A stretch of 6,258 nucleotides of DNA from Candidatus Yanofskybacteria bacterium RIFOXYD1_FULL_42_10 (GCA_001795975.1 MGLG01000013.1:2217-8474); one strand, 5' to 3'; shown: positions 1-5,615, counted from the first letter of the stretch. The notes: generated by a model not told the origin, from the sequence alone. A program made the numbers and translations.

Positions 1-230
1 CGCATTCGTCTTCTTATTTCCATGATTTTCAATCTCGTCGGCTGAATATCAAATACCGCGACCGCAATAATGAAGTTCATTTTGTCCACTCTCTTAATAA
101 CACTGCTTTGGCAACGCCGAGAATTTTGGCGAATATCATTGAAAACTATCAAACCAAAAAAGGAACGGTTGTTATTCCCAAAGTTTTAAAAAAATATATG
201 CAAGGAATTAGGGAAATTAAAAAGAAATAA
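1..230 (+). CDS. serS: Seryl-tRNA synthetase, C-terminal fragment
   Basis: This is the last 76 codons (first full codon at 3, stop TAA 228-230) of seryl-tRNA synthetase, the cytoplasmic class II enzyme that charges tRNA-Ser with serine using ATP. The visible part matches the end of the catalytic domain. It has the DFQSRRLNIKYR segment (residues 8-19 of the fragment), then HSLNNTALATPRILANIIENYQ (29-50), which contains class II motif 3 with its ATP-binding arginine (R40). The conserved tail VVIPKVLKKYM follows. The usual SSCSN signature before DFQ reads SSSYF here, so the common Cys is Ser. The gene is cut by the window edge, not broken. The next gene follows after 7 nt and is probably cotranscribed. 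Identification is by recall of the family's conserved C-terminus and is strong. Confidence 0.93.
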   Translation, partial: HSSSYFHDFQSRRLNIKYRDRNNEVHFVHSLNNTALATPRILANIIENYQTKKGTVVIPKVLKKYMQGIREIKKK

Positions 231-241
231 TTGATAATTGT
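228..241. repeat. Two 7-bp repeat units across the serS stop
   Basis: Two near-identical heptamers, TAATTGA and TAATTGT, start on the serS stop codon and run through the proposed TTG start of the next gene. On the other strand they read as CAATTA-type units, like those at 3334-3373 and 5616-5643. Alone this would be chance-level. It is listed because it belongs to the same pattern. Confidence 0.4.
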
Positions 242-1074
242 TTGTGAGACCGGCTAATATTAAGACAATCAGCGGAGCAAATATTTTAGAGCGCCGAAAA
301 AGGCGTTCCTTTCTTTTTAAATTGGTTTTACTTGGCGTTGCCACGGTTTTTCTTTCTGCGTTTACAATTTATCTTTTATTTTTTTCCGGTATTTTAGAAA
401 TACGGTCTGTCACAATTAATCAAAAAGATATATCCGATGCCGAAACAACCGGCAAAAATCAAATATTATCAAAGATAGTTTCTATTTTAGAATCCAAAAA
501 ATACGGCTATCTGAAAACGCAAATGAACATTTTATTTTTTAATTCTTCGGAAACCGAGAAAGAACTGCTGGCCGACCTTCTTTTTATAGATCAAATAAAG
601 ATAAACAAAAAATGGCCTCATGATTTGAACATAGATTTTTCATTAAAAAACATTGCTGGAATATGGTGTTTCCAAAATGATAAATGCCGTTATTTTGACT
701 CCAAAGGAACATATTGGGGAGAAGCGGCTAAATCATTCGGTTTTCTTTTGTTAACCGTTAATGATTTAAGAGACAATAATAATGTCGCAGACAAGGGAAC
801 AGTTGATGTAAAATTCCTGGAAGCGATTAAAAAGGCGGCTGATTATTTTAAGACCTTAAATTTAAAAATCGGAAATGCCCTTATTCCTAAAGAATCCCTT
901 GGCGAATTTTGGTTAGATACCAACAAGGGTTATTTCGTAATTTTTGACAATAAATCGGATATCGCCGGACAATTGGAAATATTAAGGATTCTTTTAAATG
1001 AACGCGGCAAAGACCCCAACTTTAAACCGCAATACATAGATCTCAAAATTGACGGGAGAATTTATCTTAAATAG
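238..1074 (+). CDS. ftsQ: FtsQ/DivIB-like cell division protein
   Basis: This is probably the FtsQ/DivIB divisome protein, a single-pass membrane protein that links early and late division proteins at the septum. The 278-aa product has a basic cytoplasmic N-terminus (ERRKRR, residues 18-23) and one membrane helix (about 26-50). A POTRA-like region starts LEIRSVTINQ (53-62) and runs to about 135. A beta-rich FtsQ domain follows, with KNIAGIWCF (137-145) and the YFDSKGTYW segment (152-160), which matches the FtsQ pattern of a tyrosine, an acidic residue and then Gly before the late domain. The end, YIDLKIDGRIYLK (266-278), is the typical FtsQ finish. Cys144 and Cys150 are close enough to pair outside the cell. 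No ATG is available near the N-terminus; TTG at 238 or GTG at 244 must serve, because an in-frame stop lies at 235. No clear Shine-Dalgarno is seen, so translational coupling to serS is likely. Similarity is by pattern, and FtsQ diverges fast. Confidence 0.75.
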   Translation: MFVRPANIKTISGANILERRKRRSFLFKLVLLGVATVFLSAFTIYLLFFSGILEIRSVTINQKDISDAETTGKNQILSKIVSILESKKYGYLKTQMNILFFNSSETEKELLADLLFIDQIKINKKWPHDLNIDFSLKNIAGIWCFQNDKCRYFDSKGTYWGEAAKSFGFLLLTVNDLRDNNNVADKGTVDVKFLEAIKKAADYFKTLNLKIGNALIPKESLGEFWLDTNKGYFVIFDNKSDIAGQLEILRILLNERGKDPNFKPQYIDLKIDGRIYLK

Positions 1075-1077
1075 GGC

Positions 1078-1106
1078 TTGCGTTTTATTTAGTTTTGTGG
1101 TATAAT
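1078..1106 (+). promoter_or_regulatory. Sigma70-type promoter with extended -10
   Basis: A perfect -10 box TATAAT lies at 1101-1106 with the extended TG motif directly before it (TGG). A partial -35 box TTGCGT (1078-1083) sits 17 bp upstream. The predicted transcript start is near 1113, giving a leader of about 30 nt to the ATG at 1143. The promoter starts only 3 nt after the ftsQ-like stop, so the small gene downstream should be transcribed independently of the division operon. Confidence 0.75.
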
Positions 1107-1130
1107 TAAAGGGTAGGGTTAGAACTTAAA

Positions 1131-1141
1131 AAAGGAGGTGA
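1131..1141 (+). promoter_or_regulatory. Ribosome binding site with full anti-SD match
   Basis: AAAGGAGGTGA matches the complement of the 16S rRNA tail over its whole length, which is unusually complete, and it fixes the start at ATG 1143. GGAGG ends only 4 nt before the ATG, slightly tight. A second AAGGAGG at 1200-1206, inside the gene, has no well-spaced start codon behind it. Confidence 0.8.
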
Positions 1142-1142
1142 G

Positions 1143-1454
1143 ATGGCGGCGCAAAACCCGGAATACGAACTTTACGATGTGAGCCGACACCCGGATAACA
1201 AGGAGGTGTTGCGAGTTAGGATTCGAGTGTACAATTACCTTGTCGTCTTTTATCGGGAGGGTAAGAAGAATAGTTTGCGGTGGTACACAAACCCTCTCGG
1301 CAAACAAGTCGCGTATTTTCCGGGTCAAGACATTTGTGACACAGCGTTGTTCAAACAAGCCCGCAAACAGGCGGCCGGAATATTTGCATCATCGCGACAA
1401 GTGTCAAAGAAAAAAAAAGAGAGAGCGCCAAAACAGCTCACTTTTTCTTTCTAA
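1143..1454 (+). CDS. Small basic orphan protein (103 aa)
   Basis: I do not recognise this protein. It is a soluble-looking 103-aa chain with no signal peptide or membrane segment. A mixed-charge N-terminal part has a beta-like stretch VLRVRIRVYNYLVVFYREG (22-40), then Trp/Tyr-rich RWYTNP (46-51). A short helical, Lys/Ala-rich region follows (about 67-86). The tail is strongly basic (KKKKER, 89-94) and ends in QLTFSF, which resembles the hexapeptide form of the bacterial sliding-clamp-binding motif (QLxLxL type). The start is fixed by a perfect Shine-Dalgarno. It has its own promoter and a strong terminator, so it is a monocistronic unit that is probably well expressed. By hand count its G+C is near 48%, against low-to-mid 30s in sampled stretches of the gene before it. 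That may reflect high expression or separate origin. A run of nine A (1410-1418) encodes the lysines and could slip. A nucleic-acid-associated role is a guess from charge and tail only. Confidence 0.82.
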   Translation: MAAQNPEYELYDVSRHPDNKEVLRVRIRVYNYLVVFYREGKKNSLRWYTNPLGKQVAYFPGQDICDTALFKQARKQAAGIFASSRQVSKKKKERAPKQLTFSF

Positions 1455-1466
1455 TCATTCCTTCAC

Positions 1467-1489
1467 AGGAGCTCTTCGGGGCTCCTTTT
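1467..1489 (+). terminator. Rho-independent terminator with UUCG tetraloop
   Basis: An 8-bp stem (AGGAGCTC 1467-1474 with GGGCTCCT 1479-1486, one G-U pair) is closed by the very stable C(UUCG)G tetraloop. TTTT follows, then a T-rich tract. It lies 12 nt after the stop at 1454. The T tract is only on the plus side, so it serves the small gene and not the convergent glycosyltransferase gene. Confidence 0.88.
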
Positions 1490-1504
1490 GATTTCTTCTC
1501 TTTG

Positions 1505-1540
1505 GTTTTGAGATTTTAGTTTTTAGTTTTGAGTTATTTA
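1505..1540. repeat. Degenerate 7-bp tandem repeat at a gene end
   Basis: Four successive heptamers (GTTTTGA, GATTTTA, GTTTTTA, GTTTTGA) are followed by an 8-nt variant. The array covers the gap between the convergent genes and runs into the stop codon (1534-1536) and last codons of the 590-aa glycosyltransferase. The remaining gap sequence shows no minus-strand terminator that I can see. Confidence 0.65.
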
Positions 1541-3306
1541 GTTATACGCCAGACAAAAATGGAGTTGCCGATAATTGTCACGGGTTGATAGGAATTAAGC
1601 CAGAGATAATTATCAATCGGTTGTTTGCTGGTGCCCATCAGGAAACTTGCCGAAACGGCAATATATCCGCCCTCGAGATATTCTTTTAAGAAATCCTCCG
1701 CGCTTTTGTATTTTCCGGCTGACATCCAAACATACTTATCTTTTAAATAATAATACGGGTCAGCCCAGCCGAAATAATCAAGATTGATTTTGGAAATGTT
1801 ATTTTGTTCAATCCAATCGCCAAGGCGTCTTAAATCTTGTCCCCAGTCCAAGTTTGAATCAACTACATAATTATGCCCGCCCGCCGGTCCGCCGACGGTT
1901 TGATTGAAATAAGTAAGATAGTAGGGATAAGTTTTTATATTTTCGTACAGATACCAGCCGACGAGAGTAAAAAATAAGAAATATAAAATGTAAATAAATT
2001 TTTTGTTTTGGACTTTAGACTTTAAACTTTGGACTAATCTGACAACTTGCCCCGAAACTAAAATATAAACAAATCCATAAGTCGGTAAAAGATGCCGGAC
2101 GCCAATATTTAAATTTGCCTTAAGACTGGAATACCAATAAATTACGAGCCACAGAAGCATCGCAAATTCTGTAAAGTGATTTTTTAACCAATCTGCAAAA
2201 CTTTTAACTTTTAACTTTAAACTTTTAACTTGAGCGCTTATAGCTAACAAAACAATAAGCGCGAGTCCCCAAAATGCCAAAGGCTCTTTTATAAAGTAAA
2301 CAATCGGGAAGTACTTTTTCCAAGCGACATTTTTCACTTCTCCGAGAAAATAGGCGGTATTGCCTCCGACACTGCGCTGGGTCACCATCAATAAACCAAG
2401 TCCGTATTGCGCTAACGGCCGGATGAATGACTTGTCGGACGCCCAAACAACGGGGTCGGCAACCTTTCTGTTGCCGTATGAAATTAAATGAAAGACGGTG
2501 TCTTGCCGTTGTTTTTCCGGCGGGTAATTTTTTGTATGCAAAGCGTACACCGGCCAGACAACAAAAATATATCCGGCCGCGATGACGGCGCCGGCAAGAA
2601 ATATACACTTAATTAGGCCTGTCAATTTTTCTTTTTGAGTTAACGCCCAAGATAATGCAAGAATTGCAAAAAAGGGAACCAACAAAAAGGCCGAGAATTT
2701 AGTAAGTTGGGCTACGCCGAAGGCAAATAACGCCAGCAAAAAGTTTTTTCGGGTAGTATTTTTTAAGAAACCGATAAAAAAATAAGTTGCGAATAAGACC
2801 CCAAAAAGAGCCGGAATATCCGTGGTAACAAATCGGCTGTGGGCCATCACGGTTGGAGAAAAAGCGAACAAGAACAAAGCAATAAGCGCCGCTGAATAAC
2901 CGTAAAGTTTTTTAGTCCAAAAGAAAACAATCACGGCTGACAGAATAAAAAATAACAGCATGGGCAGTTTGGCCGTACGAACAAGTTTAATGGCGTCATT
3001 GCCAAAATTAAATATCAGCTGGCGGCCAAAATTCCATTGCTGGTCGTTTATTCCATTATTCCAAAACGATGTTTCAAAAACATCTTGATTAAGACGCGCC
3101 GTCAATAATGCCAATCCGGCTAAATCTTTGGCAAGAGGCGGGTGTTCGGGGTTTAATCGGTAGTCGCCCTTAACGATATAAGAATAACCGGCGCCAATAT
3201 GAGGAATTTCGTCAACGATGGGGGAATCATTCCAAACGCTGGCAACGGCTAAAATAACCGCTGAAGCGATAATGATAACCGCGAAAAAATTAAAAAGACG
3301 GGGCAT
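1534..3306 (-). CDS. GT39-like membrane glycosyltransferase (590 aa)
   Basis: This is a polytopic GT-C-fold glycosyltransferase of the ArnT/PMT (GT39-like) group. These enzymes take a sugar from a polyprenyl-phosphate donor on the outer face of the membrane and pass it to a lipid, protein or glycan. After an N-terminal helix (about 8-24), the first outer loop has the expected acidic pair D32-E33 with H36, then LNPEHPPL (51-58). The AHSRFVTTD segment (155-163) gives the second acidic motif, and TKFSAFLL (202-209) follows. About ten or more hydrophobic helices extend to about 455. The C-terminal outer domain carries DSNLDWGQDL (483-492), a signature I associate with this subfamily. Two Lys-rich loops (about 359-370 and 424-435) are encoded by 7-bp tandem repeats and look like insertions. 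The ATG at 3306 has no clear Shine-Dalgarno. The gene lies 69 nt behind the 512-aa glycosyltransferase on the same strand and is probably cotranscribed. Donor and acceptor cannot be told from sequence. Confidence 0.85.
   Translation of the reverse strand: MPRLFNFFAVIIIASAVILAVASVWNDSPIVDEIPHIGAGYSYIVKGDYRLNPEHPPLAKDLAGLALLTARLNQDVFETSFWNNGINDQQWNFGRQLIFNFGNDAIKLVRTAKLPMLLFFILSAVIVFFWTKKLYGYSAALIALFLFAFSPTVMAHSRFVTTDIPALFGVLFATYFFIGFLKNTTRKNFLLALFAFGVAQLTKFSAFLLVPFFAILALSWALTQKEKLTGLIKCIFLAGAVIAAGYIFVVWPVYALHTKNYPPEKQRQDTVFHLISYGNRKVADPVVWASDKSFIRPLAQYGLGLLMVTQRSVGGNTAYFLGEVKNVAWKKYFPIVYFIKEPLAFWGLALIVLLAISAQVKSLKLKVKSFADWLKNHFTEFAMLLWLVIYWYSSLKANLNIGVRHLLPTYGFVYILVSGQVVRLVQSLKSKVQNKKFIYILYFLFFTLVGWYLYENIKTYPYYLTYFNQTVGGPAGGHNYVVDSNLDWGQDLRRLGDWIEQNNISKINLDYFGWADPYYYLKDKYVWMSAGKYKSAEDFLKEYLEGGYIAVSASFLMGTSKQPIDNYLWLNSYQPVTIIGNSIFVWRITK
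2004..2038. repeat. Heptamer array inside glycosyltransferase gene (1)
   Basis: Five successive 7-bp units (TGTTTTG, GACTTTA, GACTTTA, AACTTTG, GACTAAT) lie inside the 590-aa gene. Read on the minus strand they encode about residues 424-435, LVQSLKSKVQNK, a basic loop between membrane helices. The 7-bp period rotates through all three reading frames, so the repeat is not a codon-level repeat. Confidence 0.65.
2199..2231. repeat. Heptamer array inside glycosyltransferase gene (2)
   Basis: Four full units plus a partial one (AACTTTT, AACTTTT, AACTTTA, AACTTTT, AACTT) form the cleanest 7-bp array in the window. Read on the minus strand they encode about residues 359-370 (QVKSLKLKVKSF), a Lys-rich loop just after a membrane helix. 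The reading frame is kept. Confidence 0.75.
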
Positions 3307-3333
3307 AAAAAAATGTTATCTTGCCATCTTGTT

Positions 3334-3373
3334 GCCAATTAACAATTAACAAGATATCAATTATCAATCAATT
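3334..3373. repeat. CAATTA-type heptamers between glycosyltransferases
   Basis: The 69-nt gap between the two glycosyltransferase genes is mostly 7-bp-spaced CAATTA-like units: GCCAATT, AACAATT, AACAAGA, then TATCAATT, ATCAATC. They begin right after the stop of the 512-aa gene. An inverted pair, ATCTTGTT (3326-3333) and AACAAGAT (3348-3355), could form an 8-bp stem with a 14-nt loop, but no T tract follows on the minus strand, so I do not call a terminator. Confidence 0.6.
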
Positions 3374-3375
3374 CA

Positions 3376-4914
3376 TCATTCTATCGGTATCACCGTGGCT
3401 TTGCGATCATACTGTCCGGCATTAAATTGAGCTTCGGTGATATAATAAATATTTTTTGCTTTTTGTTTTTCCGCGGTATACGAATCGGTAAGAAACATCA
3501 CTGTTTGAGCGGGAACTGGAATTCCGTTGACGGCAACGCCGGATGCATTCACCACTAAATATTTTTTGGTTTTTACGGAAAGTGAATTTATCCGATTGGC
3601 AATTTCCGTATAATTTTGGTTAAAAGCTTCAGCGGTTTCGTTAGCCCTCGCCCAATCGTTAAAATATCTCCAATATTCATAAAAACCGATAGCGCCGAGA
3701 AAAATAACGAGAGTTAGGGCAACCACCGCGTGTGTTTCCGGATGGTGGCCTCGGCCATAAATGCCGGCCGCCTCATGCCGGTCGCTTAATTCATACCAAT
3801 CGTTCAATTTATCAAAAATCCACCAAATGCCTTTTGCGGCGAAAAGCATTATTATCGGCAGAACGCCTAAAGTTCTCAAAGCGTGAGGCGCTTCAGTGGA
3901 TAAAAATCCGGGCAAAAGCATGATAAAAAACCAGGAAAACATCAGCGTATGGACAGTAGAAAAGTGGCCGTGTTTTCTTTTTAGCCAATGGATCAGCTCG
4001 TTTATGAATCCGATGGCAAAAAATATTCCGATTGGCCAAGGCAATATCGGCAAACCGGAAATATTGTGCCGCTGATTATAATCTCCTTGAAAATTAAACA
4101 TTCCCAATGTTTTAACGATGCTAAGCCCCAGTTCTTTTAAAGGATTTTGCTGGGAAAAAACCGAGACCGATGCGCCTTCTCGCTTAAGAAAGTCGCCCTG
4201 ATGTTTCCAAAAATAAGCACCGACAGGCAGAGCGACAATAATGGCGGTAATCGCCGCAAGGGCAAATCCGCGGAGAAGATTATTTCTCATATGCTCATAT
4301 TTTGAACTCAAGAAAGAAAAATCGTTTTTGAGGAATCGCCAATAATTCAAAAAGACGATGATGGCTATAAGGGGCGCGATGCGATAAGAAATATAAGTGT
4401 AAAAACCCAGTCCGCCGATAATGCCGGCCAATAAATAATAAGACAGCCGGCCGGTTTTCAATCCGCGCCATAAAAAGAAAAACAGATAAACCAAGATGAA
4501 CGGAACCATAATCGCCCTGAAGCCGATTCGCGAGAAATTAACATGCCAAAAAGAGATTGCCGTCAAAAATCCGGCAATTGCGGCAAGCCGCCATTCAAAC
4601 AGTTCCCGGACCAAAAGATACAATCCGACGACTGTCAAAATTCCGATAAGCGCCGAAACAAAGCGCAAAGACCATGGATGGGCGCCAAAAGCCCGAATGG
4701 ACAAGGCTTGTAGGTTGATAAACAACCCTTCGCGTCCGTTGTTTTCGGGGTAGAATATTTTGAAGTTTTTTGTTTCCAGCGTCTGGACGGCGTTGTTGCC
4801 GTTCATCGCTTCATCGGGATAGAGCCCGGGCGGAGTGGAACCAAGTTGATACAACCTGAAAAATCCCGCCACCGCAACGATAATCAAAAAAACTAAAAGT
4901 TCTTTTTTGCGCAT
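3376..4914 (-). CDS. GT39-like membrane glycosyltransferase (512 aa)
   Basis: This is a second GT-C-fold, ArnT/PMT-like glycosyltransferase, expected to use a polyprenyl-phosphate sugar outside the membrane. A first helix (about 5-19) leads into RLYQLGSTPPGLYPDEA (20-36), where D34-E35 is the acidic pair typical of the first outer loop. NNGREGL (58-64) follows, a conserved loop in this group. HVNFSRIGFRAIMVPF (124-139) forms the second motif. Several helices follow, then EAPHALRTLGVLP (341-353), another hallmark, a further helix (about 398-412) and a soluble C-terminal domain to 512. A cytoplasm-like loop near 378-396 is rich in His and Gly and is encoded by locally GC-rich DNA. It differs from the 590-aa neighbour throughout, so the two are paralogs of old divergence and not a recent duplication. 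ATG 4914 has no Shine-Dalgarno; a weak TAATAT lies 9 nt upstream on the minus strand. The gene ends with two consecutive TGA stops. It is probably first in a two-gene unit. Confidence 0.85.
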   Translation of the reverse strand: MRKKELLVFLIIVAVAGFFRLYQLGSTPPGLYPDEAMNGNNAVQTLETKNFKIFYPENNGREGLFINLQALSIRAFGAHPWSLRFVSALIGILTVVGLYLLVRELFEWRLAAIAGFLTAISFWHVNFSRIGFRAIMVPFILVYLFFFLWRGLKTGRLSYYLLAGIIGGLGFYTYISYRIAPLIAIIVFLNYWRFLKNDFSFLSSKYEHMRNNLLRGFALAAITAIIVALPVGAYFWKHQGDFLKREGASVSVFSQQNPLKELGLSIVKTLGMFNFQGDYNQRHNISGLPILPWPIGIFFAIGFINELIHWLKRKHGHFSTVHTLMFSWFFIMLLPGFLSTEAPHALRTLGVLPIIMLFAAKGIWWIFDKLNDWYELSDRHEAAGIYGRGHHPETHAVVALTLVIFLGAIGFYEYWRYFNDWARANETAEAFNQNYTEIANRINSLSVKTKKYLVVNASGVAVNGIPVPAQTVMFLTDSYTAEKQKAKNIYYITEAQFNAGQYDRKATVIPIE

Positions 4915-4966
4915 AATGAATTAATATTAACAAAATTTTAATTGAAACAACAGATAATAACTCCGC

Positions 4967-5083
4967 AATCGGCAAACCACAAGCCCATTTCGGGCACGGC
5001 GTAAATTCCTGCTGGAATTTCGCCTTTCACTCGCGCCAGTCGCGCTCCGTAAATCCCGAAAGTGAGCTTGTGGTTTACCGATT
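4967..5083. repeat. 117-bp inverted-repeat element, three-way junction
   Basis: The outer arms are 18-nt inverted repeats (4967-4984 with 5066-5083) with one mismatch (4973/5077). The stem continues through a second perfect 7-bp block, TTTCGGG (4988-4994) with CCCGAAA (5055-5061). Inside are a hairpin of 11 bp with one bulged T and a TGCT loop (4998-5009 with 5014-5024) and a small GCGC/GCGC hairpin (5033-5036 with 5042-5045). Together these can fold as a three-way junction in RNA or single-stranded DNA. No T tract follows on either strand, no coding frame runs through it, and I find no flanking target duplication. It lies between divergent genes, upstream of the plus-strand promoter, so if transcribed it would be in the leader of the minus-strand glycosyltransferase unit or alone. 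It could be a miniature mobile element, a structured RNA or a chromosome-organising repeat. Confidence 0.75.
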
Positions 5084-5100
5084 TAAAACAGAGAATTTTA

Positions 5101-5129
5101 TTTACATTTATTAACTTAAATGCTATAAA
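5101..5129 (+). promoter_or_regulatory. Near-consensus sigma70-type promoter
   Basis: TTTACA (5101-5106) and TATAAA (5124-5129) are exactly 17 bp apart. An extended TG motif (TGC) precedes the -10 box, and the sequence around it is A/T-rich. The predicted start is near 5136, giving a leader of about 31 nt. It lies just outside the inverted-repeat element, so that element is not in this transcript. Confidence 0.75.
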
Positions 5130-5155
5130 TTATAAACGACACAGCACTTTGACAT

Positions 5156-5162
5156 GGAGAGG
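5156..5162 (+). promoter_or_regulatory. Ribosome binding site choosing ATG 5167
   Basis: GGAGAGG ends 4 nt before ATG 5167 and sets this start. The open frame itself runs back to 5062, but that part lies upstream of the promoter and inside the inverted repeat. Confidence 0.7.
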
Positions 5163-5166
5163 AAAA

Positions 5167-5571
5167 ATGGCAAAAACAGTCAAATTATATGACCTGCGAG
5201 AGAGAAATTATCCTCACAATCGGGGAGATAAATTCCGAAGTCTGCAGATTTTTGAATGTTGGGTATGCGGAGCATTGAGCAATCAGGTTATCATGGGCGG
5301 TTACCTCGGATATGGCGTAAGGGTGGTTTGTCCCAATAGCTCCGAATGTTGGCACCATGAGCTTGAGGAAAAGTTAAAGTGGCTGGAGAAGCTCTACCCC
5401 AAATCGTATAAACAGAAATTTCAAAAAGAAATAACCGTCATGAAACGGCAACACAAAGCAAAGATCAAAAACGATATTGAGGGTAAGCCCAACATGTCTT
5501 TAAAACGGCCTATGACAAATACATTTTCTTGGAATACTAGAAACAAACCTTGCTCTCACAGAAATTTCTAA
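5167..5571 (+). CDS. Small Cys/His metal-site protein (134 aa)
   Basis: I do not recognise the family. The 134-aa product has a zinc-ribbon-like core: CWVC (C31, C34), a Gly/Tyr-rich turn MGGYLGYGVRVV (43-54), then C55 and C61 in CPNSSECWHHE, with H63 and H64 following. Four cysteines plus adjacent histidines are enough for one tetrahedral zinc site. A charged helical region follows (about 65-105: ELEEKLKWLEKLYPKSYK and on), then a basic low-complexity tail rich in Lys, Arg, Asn and Thr. No signal peptide or membrane segment is visible. The gene has its own promoter, Shine-Dalgarno and terminator, so it is a one-gene unit like the 103-aa gene at 1143. DNA, RNA or protein binding are all possible; the sequence does not decide. 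Confident as a gene, unknown in function. Confidence 0.82.
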   Translation: MAKTVKLYDLRERNYPHNRGDKFRSLQIFECWVCGALSNQVIMGGYLGYGVRVVCPNSSECWHHELEEKLKWLEKLYPKSYKQKFQKEITVMKRQHKAKIKNDIEGKPNMSLKRPMTNTFSWNTRNKPCSHRNF

Positions 5572-5582
5572 AAATTACCGTC

Positions 5583-5615
5583 AAATCCGCACACCGTATG
5601 GCGGATTTTTGTTTT
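5583..5615 (+). terminator. Rho-independent terminator
   Basis: An 8-bp perfect stem, AAATCCGC (5583-5590) with GCGGATTT (5601-5608), has a 10-nt loop and is followed by a T-rich run broken by a single G. It begins 12 nt after the stop at 5571 and separates the metal-site gene from the next unit. Confidence 0.82.

Noticed and set aside
1119..1358. Minus-strand frame opposite the 103-aa gene
   Set aside because: It has no start signals, and the opposite strand has a complete promoter, Shine-Dalgarno and terminator for the real gene.
1505..1540. CRISPR array
   Set aside because: The units are 7 bp and degenerate with no spacers; no cas gene is present.
2225..2608. Second minus-strand frame inside the 590-aa glycosyltransferase
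   Set aside because: It is a frame-shifted shadow with Arg/Cys-rich composition and no family features; the glycosyltransferase frame carries all motifs.
3326..3355. Terminator between the two glycosyltransferases
   Set aside because: The 8-bp A/T-rich stem has a long loop and no T tract on the minus strand; it arises largely from the repeat units.
4496..4753. Plus-strand frame opposite the 512-aa glycosyltransferase
   Set aside because: It is antisense to conserved motifs, has no Shine-Dalgarno and has the low-complexity look of a shadow frame.
4967..5083. Integron attC site
   Set aside because: It is an imperfect palindrome of about the right size, but the ends lack the RYYYAAC/GTTRRRY core sites and no cassette array or integrase is visible.
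4967..5083. Bidirectional terminator between divergent genes
   Set aside because: No T tract follows the arms on either strand, and the flanking genes point away from it.
5062..5166. N-terminal extension of the metal-site protein from 5062
   Set aside because: It would lie within the inverted repeat and upstream of a near-consensus promoter; a Shine-Dalgarno precedes ATG 5167.
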